Assembly: GCA_003525045.1 (NCBI GenBank)
Contig: DQGF01000123.1
Coordinates: 6,162 to 12,384 of the forward strand
Direction of reading: 5' to 3'
Length of the DNA: 6,223 nt
DNA from: Pseudomonas sp.
GTDB lineage: Bacteria > Pseudomonadota > Gammaproteobacteria > Pseudomonadales > Pseudomonadaceae
Shown in pieces: positions 1 through 6,223 of this stretch (the stretch's first letter is position 1; every line of letters begins with the position of its first letter). The translations under genes were made by a program, and so were the position numbers. The notes under the pieces were generated by a model. It searched no databases, was not told where the DNA came from, and saw only the letters and a program-made list of their open reading frames with translations.

Positions 1-1199
1 TCAAGCCGTACCCGTCGCCGATCATTACCGGGCGGGGTATCGACCTCGATTTCCCTATGCTCGTCGGCTGCCTGGCATTGATCGGCCTCGGGCTGGTCAT
101 GATTGCATCGGCATCGACCGAAGTAGCAGCGGTGCAGTCGGGCAGCGCCTTGTATTACATGATTCGCCACCTTATCTACGTCGTGCTGGGCCTCGGTGCC
201 TGCATCGTCACCATGATGATTCCGATCGCCACCTGGCAACGCCTGGGCTGGCTGATGCTGATTGGTGCGTTCGGTTTGCTGGTGATGGTGATCGTCCCGG
301 GGATCGGTCGTGAAGTGAACGGTTCGATGCGCTGGATCGGCTTCAGTTTCTTCAACGTTCAGCCTTCCGAGATCGCCAAGGTATTCGTGGTGATCTACCT
401 CGCCGGTTATTTGGTGCGTCGCCAGAAAGAAGTGCGTGAAAGCTGGATGGGTTTCTTCAAGCCGTTCATCGTGCTGTTGCCGATGGCGGGTCTGTTGCTG
501 ATGGAGCCGGACTTCGGTGCCACTGTCGTGATGATGGGGGCGGCTGCGGCGATGCTGTTTCTCGGCGGGGTCGGGCTGTTCCGATTTTCCTTGATGGTTG
601 TCCTGGCGGTCGCGGCGGTGGTGTTGTTGATTCAAGTGCAGCCGTATCGAATGGCGCGCTTGACCAACTTTGCGGACCCGTGGGCCGACCAGTTCGGTGC
701 TGGCTATCAGTTGTCTCAGGCATTGATCGCTTTTGGTCGCGGTGAATGGCTAGGCGTTGGCTTGGGCAATAGCGTGCAGAAACAGTTCTACCTGCCGGAA
801 GCCCACACTGACTTCGTGTTCTCGGTCCTGGCCGAAGAGCTGGGTGCCGTGGGTTCTTTGTGCACGGTGGCGCTGTTCGCCTTTGTCTGCGTGCGTGGCA
901 TGTACATCGGTTTTTGGGCAGAAAAGGCCAAGCAATTCTTCGCCGCCTATATCGCCTACGGCCTGTCGTTCCTGTGGATCGGTCAGTTCCTGATCAACAT
1001 CGGGGTGAACGTCGGCCTGCTGCCGACCAAAGGCCTGACCCTGCCGTTCCTCAGTTATGGCGGTAGTTCGTTGGTGATCTGCTGTGCCTGTCTCGGCCTG
1101 TTGCTGCGCATCGAGTGGGAGAGTCGAACCCACCTGGGCAGTGAAGAGATGGAGTTCCAGGAGAGCGACTTCGCCGAGGAGCCGACCCATGGGCGCTAA
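1..1199 (+). CDS. ftsW: FtsW, septal SEDS peptidoglycan glycosyltransferase (5' partial)
   Basis: FtsW polymerises lipid II into glycan strands at the septum, in the inner membrane, working with the transpeptidase FtsI. The frame is already open at the left edge (first whole codon at 3), giving 398 visible residues. Only a few N-terminal residues should be missing, because the first residues KPYPSPIITGRGIDLDFP match the start of Pseudomonas FtsW as I recall it; the ATG at 57 is therefore internal. In visible numbering I count about ten membrane segments, near 20-38, 54-75, 81-100, 125-139, 151-168, 173-189, 192-211, 280-302, 312-335 and 352-370. Family motifs are VNGSMRWIGF (105-114), QPSEIAK (120-126), EPDFGAT (168-174), LPEAHTDF (264-271) with the conserved SEDS catalytic aspartate at 270 (codon 810-812), and the C-terminal signature GLLPTKGLTLPFLSYGGSS (338-356). 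A short acidic cytoplasmic tail follows. RodA and SpoVE share the fold, but the dcw position and the close match favour FtsW. The last 11 bases overlap murG. Confidence 0.97.
   Translation, partial: KPYPSPIITGRGIDLDFPMLVGCLALIGLGLVMIASASTEVAAVQSGSALYYMIRHLIYVVLGLGACIVTMMIPIATWQRLGWLMLIGAFGLLVMVIVPGIGREVNGSMRWIGFSFFNVQPSEIAKVFVVIYLAGYLVRRQKEVRESWMGFFKPFIVLLPMAGLLLMEPDFGATVVMMGAAAAMLFLGGVGLFRFSLMVVLAVAAVVLLIQVQPYRMARLTNFADPWADQFGAGYQLSQALIAFGRGEWLGVGLGNSVQKQFYLPEAHTDFVFSVLAEELGAVGSLCTVALFAFVCVRGMYIGFWAEKAKQFFAAYIAYGLSFLWIGQFLINIGVNVGLLPTKGLTLPFLSYGGSSLVICCACLGLLLRIEWESRTHLGSEEMEFQESDFAEEPTHGR
1176..1181 (+). promoter_or_regulatory. Ribosome binding site of murG
   Basis: GAGGAG lies 7 bases before the ATG at 1189, inside the end of ftsW. 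It fixes the murG start. The frame is open further upstream to 1084, but that upstream part lies inside ftsW and does not resemble MurG. The site is read by ribosomes finishing ftsW, so translational coupling is likely (inference). Confidence 0.8.
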
Positions 1200-2251
1200 C
1201 GTCTTGATCATGGCGGGCGGCACCGGTGGTCACGTGTTCCCGGCGCTGGCCTGTGCCCGCGAATTCCAGGCCCGCGGTTACACCGTGCATTGGCTCGGAA
1301 CTCCGCGTGGCATCGAGAATGACCTGGTGCCGCTGGCCGGCATCGAGCTGCACCGGGTCAACGCCAGCGGTCTGCGCGGCAAGGGCAAATTGTCCCTGCT
1401 CAAGGCGCCGTTCATGTTGCTCAAATCCATCTGGCAGGCGCGGGCGATCATTCGCCAGCTGCGGCCGGTGTGTGTGGTGGGTTTCGGTGGTTATGTGACC
1501 GGTCCTGGCGGCGTCGCAGCCAAACTGGCCGGCGTACCGGTCATCGTTCACGAACAGAACGCCGTGGCCGGTACCGCCAATCGGTTGCTGGTGCCGTTGG
1601 CCGCCCGAGTCTGTGAAGCGTTCCCCGACACCTTTACCCTGTCGGACAGCCGTCGGACCACCGGTAACCCGGTGCGCACCGAGCTGTTCCTCGAAACACA
1701 GCGACCTGCCCTGGCCGGTCGCAAGGCGCGTTTGCTGATCCTGGGCGGAAGCCTGGGCGCAGAGCCGTTGAACAAGTTGCTGCCTGAAGCCCTGTCGCAC
1801 GTCGCCCCCGACCTGCGCCCGGAAGTGTTTCATCAGGCCGGCAAAAACCACGATGAAGTGACTGCAGAGCGCTATCGCGCGGCTGGCGTCGAGGCGCAAG
1901 TGCAGCCTTTCATCAAAGACATGGCCCAAGCCTATGGCTGGGCCGACCTGGTGGTGTGCCGCGCAGGTGCGTTGACCATCAGTGAACTGGCCGCCGCCGG
2001 TCTGCCCTCGATGCTGGTGCCCTTGCCCCACGCGATCGACGATCACCAGACCCGCAACGCCGATTATTTGGCCCGTGAAGGCGCTGCCTTCCTGATGCCA
2101 CAAAGAACGACTGGCGCAGCGGATCTTGCCGCACGCCTGACAGAGGTCCTGATGCAACCACAACGACTCGCCGACATGGCCACCGCCGCCCGACGCCTGG
2201 CCAAACCCGATGCCACCCGTAACGTGGTCGATACCTGCCTGGAGGTGGCCC

Positions 2252-2259
<8 letters not shown>
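1189..2259 (+). CDS. murG: MurG, UDP-GlcNAc:lipid I N-acetylglucosaminyltransferase
   Basis: MurG transfers GlcNAc from UDP-GlcNAc to lipid I on the cytoplasmic face of the inner membrane, making lipid II, the substrate of FtsW. The protein has 356 residues, the usual length (E. coli 355). It shows the two Rossmann-like domains of a GT-B enzyme. The N-terminal domain carries the glycine loop GGTGGH (10-15, His15), a second loop [11 protein letters not shown] (98-108) and HEQN (121-124). GNPVR (159-163) marks the approach to the C-terminal domain, which has GGSLGA (186-191) and the UDP-GlcNAc-binding stretch [10 protein letters not shown] (257-266), where Glu266 corresponds to the ribose-binding glutamate. 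Gln287 and Asn290 lie in the following sugar-contact segment. The start at 1189 is set by GAGGAG and by alignment with [15 protein letters not shown]. The gene overlaps ftsW by 11 bases and murC by 8 bases. Nothing is truncated or atypical. Confidence 0.98.
2241..2245 (+). promoter_or_regulatory. Ribosome binding site of murC
   Basis: GGAGG lies 6 bases before the ATG at 2252, inside the last codons of murG. It selects MVENKKAMP as the MurC N-terminus over the in-frame ATG at 2273, which has no comparable site at proper spacing, and over the open frame reaching back to 2210. Confidence 0.8.
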
Positions 2260-4689
<2,430 letters not shown>

Positions 4690-4693
4690 GACC

Positions 4694-5563
4694 ATGCAAG
4701 GCGCCCAGCTGAGACATCAGCCTCCCGCACCGACCGGCCGCAAGCCGGTGCCGCGGGGTGCCAGCCGAATGGTGGCCAAAGAGCCGATGTCCGCGCGCCT
4801 GCCGAAAACCAATTTTGGTTTTCTCAAAAGCCTGTTCTGGCCAGTGCTGCTGGTAGCGCTGGGTTTCGGCACCTACGAAGGCGCGCAGCGTTTGCTGCCC
4901 TACGCCGACCGGCCGATTACCAAAATCGCGGTGCAGGGCGACTTGAGTTACATCAGCCAGCAAGCGGTGCAGCAGCGGATAGCGCCTTTCGTGGCGTCGA
5001 GCTTCTTCACCATCGACCTGGCGGGCATGCGCACCGAGCTGGAACAGATGCCATGGATTGCCCACGCCGAAGTGCGCAGGGTGTGGCCGGATCAAGTGGT
5101 GATCCGCCTGGAAGAACAACTGCCGGTGGCCCGCTGGGGCGATGAGTCGCTGTTGAACAACCAGGGGCAGGCGTTCACCCCGCGTGAACTGGCGAACTAC
5201 GAACACTTGCCACAGCTGTTCGGCCCACAACGGGCTCAACAGAAGGTGATGCAGCAATACCAGGTGCTGAGCCAGATGCTCAGGCCATTGGGCTTCTCGA
5301 TTGCACGCCTGGAGTTGCGTGAACGAGGCAGCTGGTTCCTGACCACCGGCGCCGGCAGCGCGGGTCCGGGGATCGAACTGCTGCTGGGACGCGGCAACCT
5401 GGTGGAAAAGATGCGCCGCTTCATTGCCATCTATGACAAGACGCTCAAAGAACAGATTACGAACATTGCGCGCATCGATCTGCGCTATGCCAACGGCCTC
5501 GCTGTTGGCTGGCGGGAACCTGTAGCGCCCACGACGGCCCAACCCGCTGTCGCGAAGAATTAA
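4694..5563 (+). CDS. ftsQ: FtsQ, bitopic divisome protein
   Basis: FtsQ recruits FtsB and FtsL to the division site, forming the FtsQLB complex that controls FtsWI. It has no enzymatic activity. The protein has 289 residues, near the E. coli length of 276. Residues 1-44 form a basic, proline-containing cytoplasmic tail, longer than in E. coli. One membrane segment lies at about 45-62 ([15 protein letters not shown] at its core). The periplasmic POTRA domain follows at about 74-142: it opens with [14 protein letters not shown] and closes with [23 protein letters not shown], the typical last strand and helix of the family. The beta domain covers about 143-272 ([16 protein letters not shown], then [15 protein letters not shown] and [16 protein letters not shown]), ending in a short unstructured tail. 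The start is set by GAGG and the ortholog match. The gene sits 4 bases after ddlB and 15 bases before ftsA, as in other gammaproteobacteria. Confidence 0.96.
   Translation: MQGAQLRHQPPAPTGRKPVPRGASRMVAKEPMSARLPKTNFGFLKSLFWPVLLVALGFGTYEGAQRLLPYADRPITKIAVQGDLSYISQQAVQQRIAPFVASSFFTIDLAGMRTELEQMPWIAHAEVRRVWPDQVVIRLEEQLPVARWGDESLLNNQGQAFTPRELANYEHLPQLFGPQRAQQKVMQQYQVLSQMLRPLGFSIARLELRERGSWFLTTGAGSAGPGIELLLGRGNLVEKMRRFIAIYDKTLKEQITNIARIDLRYANGLAVGWREPVAPTTAQPAVAKN
4804..4823 (+). repeat. Perfect 9-bp AT-rich inverted repeat inside ftsQ
   Basis: GAAAACCAA (4804-4812) and TTGGTTTTC (4815-4823) are exact reverse complements separated by TT. The repeat lies in an A/T-rich patch that stands out from the GC-rich surroundings and covers ftsQ codons 37-43, just before the membrane segment. 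No function is known to me; chance and the encoded Lys, Asn and Phe residues are the simplest explanation. Confidence 0.6.
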
Positions 5564-5565
5564 GA

Positions 5566-5570
5566 AGAGG
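5566..5570 (+). promoter_or_regulatory. Ribosome binding site of ftsA
   Basis: AGAGG lies 8 bases before the ATG at 5579, in the 15-base gap after the ftsQ stop. A second purine run, AGGA at 5572-5575, is only 3 bases from the ATG and is probably too close to act as the main site. Confidence 0.7.
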
Positions 5571-5578
5571 CAGGACCC

Positions 5579-6223
5579 ATGGCAAACGTGCAAAGCGGCA
5601 AAATGATCGTCGGTCTCGATATCGGCACCTCCAAGGTGGTGGCGCTGGTCGGCGAGGTTTCGGACGACGGCACGCTGGAAATCGTCGGGATCGGTACCCA
5701 TCCGTCCCGTGGCCTGAAGAAAGGCGTGGTGGTGAACATCGAGTCCACCGTGCAATCGATCCAGCGCGCGATCGAAGAAGCGCAGCTGATGGCCGGTTGC
5801 CGGATCCACTCGGCATTCGTCGGCGTGGCCGGCAATCACATCCGCAGCCTGAACTCCCACGGCATCGTGGCGATTCGGGACCGCGAAGTCAGCTCCGCCG
5901 ACCTTGAGCGCGTGTTGGACGCGGCCCAGGCCGTGGCGATCCCGGCTGACCAGCGCGTGCTGCACACCTTGCCGCAGGATTACGTGATCGATAACCAGGA
6001 AGGCGTGCGTGAGCCACTGGGCATGTCCGGCGTACGCCTGGAGGCCAAGGTTCACGTGGTCACCTGTGCCGTCAACGCCGCACAGAACATTGAAAAATGC
6101 GTGCGCCGCTGCGGTCTGGAAATCGACGACATCATTCTCGAGCAACTGGCGTCCGCGTATTCGGTGCTGACTGACGACGAGAAAGAGCTGGGCGTGTGCC
6201 TGGTGGACATCGGCGGCGGCACC
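5579..6223 (+). CDS. ftsA: FtsA, actin-like cell division ATPase (3' partial)
   Basis: FtsA binds the FtsZ C-terminal tail, anchors the Z-ring to the inner membrane and signals to late divisome proteins. The window ends inside the gene after exactly 215 codons, roughly half of the usual 410-420 residues. The start MANVQSGKMIVGLDIGTSK has the phosphate-1 loop of the actin/Hsp70 fold, GLDIGTSKV (12-20). Domain 1A continues with GIGTHPSRGLKKGVVVNIES (37-56), and FVGVAGNHI (80-88) leads into the FtsA-specific 1C (SHS2) subdomain, about 85-165, which includes LPQDYVIDNQEGVREPLGMSG (131-151). The chain returns to domain 1A at CAVNAAQNIEKC (163-174). The visible part ends in the phosphate-2 motif VDIGGGT (209-215). 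The presence of 1C and the dcw position separate it from MreB, PilM and DnaK. Subdomains 2A and 2B and the C-terminal amphipathic membrane helix lie beyond the window; ftsZ is expected next. Confidence 0.97.
   Translation, partial: MANVQSGKMIVGLDIGTSKVVALVGEVSDDGTLEIVGIGTHPSRGLKKGVVVNIESTVQSIQRAIEEAQLMAGCRIHSAFVGVAGNHIRSLNSHGIVAIRDREVSSADLERVLDAAQAVAIPADQRVLHTLPQDYVIDNQEGVREPLGMSGVRLEAKVHVVTCAVNAAQNIEKCVRRCGLEIDDIILEQLASAYSVLTDDEKELGVCLVDIGGGT

Noticed and set aside
57..59. The ATG at 57 as the start of ftsW.
   Set aside because: The frame is open to the left edge, and the upstream codons encode a good Pseudomonas FtsW N-terminus. There is also no ribosome binding site just before 57. The true start lies a few codons outside the window.
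4733..4749. A small hairpin, ACCGGC/GCCGGT with a CGCAA loop, 39 bases after the ftsQ start, with alternative pairings to nearby CACCG and GGTGCC segments.
   Set aside because: A 6-bp GC stem is common in sequence this rich in G and C. It lies beyond the usual initiation footprint, and nothing else supports regulation.

Overview
The window is a GC-rich stretch of the division and cell wall (dcw) cluster of a gammaproteobacterium. It reads, all on the + strand, ftsW (5' end missing) - murG - murC - ddlB - ftsQ - ftsA (3' end missing). The proteins look like those of the genus Pseudomonas: the FtsW N-terminal run KPYPSPIITGRGIDLDFP, the MurC start MVENKKAMP, and the FtsQ start MQGAQLRHQ are recalled from Pseudomonas orthologues, and the gene order is the usual gammaproteobacterial one. 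A fluorescens-type Pseudomonas is my best guess, but species cannot be fixed from this window alone.

Layout: positions 1-1199 carry FtsW, the SEDS lipid II polymerase of the septum. Positions 1189-2259 carry MurG, which makes lipid II. Positions 2252-3712 carry MurC, which adds L-Ala to UDP-MurNAc. Positions 3709-4689 carry DdlB, which makes D-Ala-D-Ala. Positions 4694-5563 carry FtsQ, the bitopic divisome scaffold protein. Positions 5579-6223 carry the first 215 codons of FtsA, the actin-like membrane tether of FtsZ. Packing is very tight. The first three junctions overlap by 11, 8 and 4 bases, and the last two have gaps of 4 and 15 bases. Each of the five downstream starts has its own purine-rich ribosome binding site. 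No stretch longer than 15 bases lies outside a gene.

Together the genes link precursor supply (MurC, DdlB, MurG) to septal synthesis (FtsW) and to the assembly of the Z-ring machinery (FtsQ, FtsA). By conserved synteny, mraY and murD should lie upstream and ftsZ downstream, but they are not in the window.

Every gene keeps the family motifs I looked for. I see no frameshift, insertion sequence, RNA gene, CRISPR array or confident promoter or terminator. I found no undescribed system here. The only extra signals are two perfect short inverted repeats inside coding sequence (in murC and ftsQ), which are weak candidates at best.
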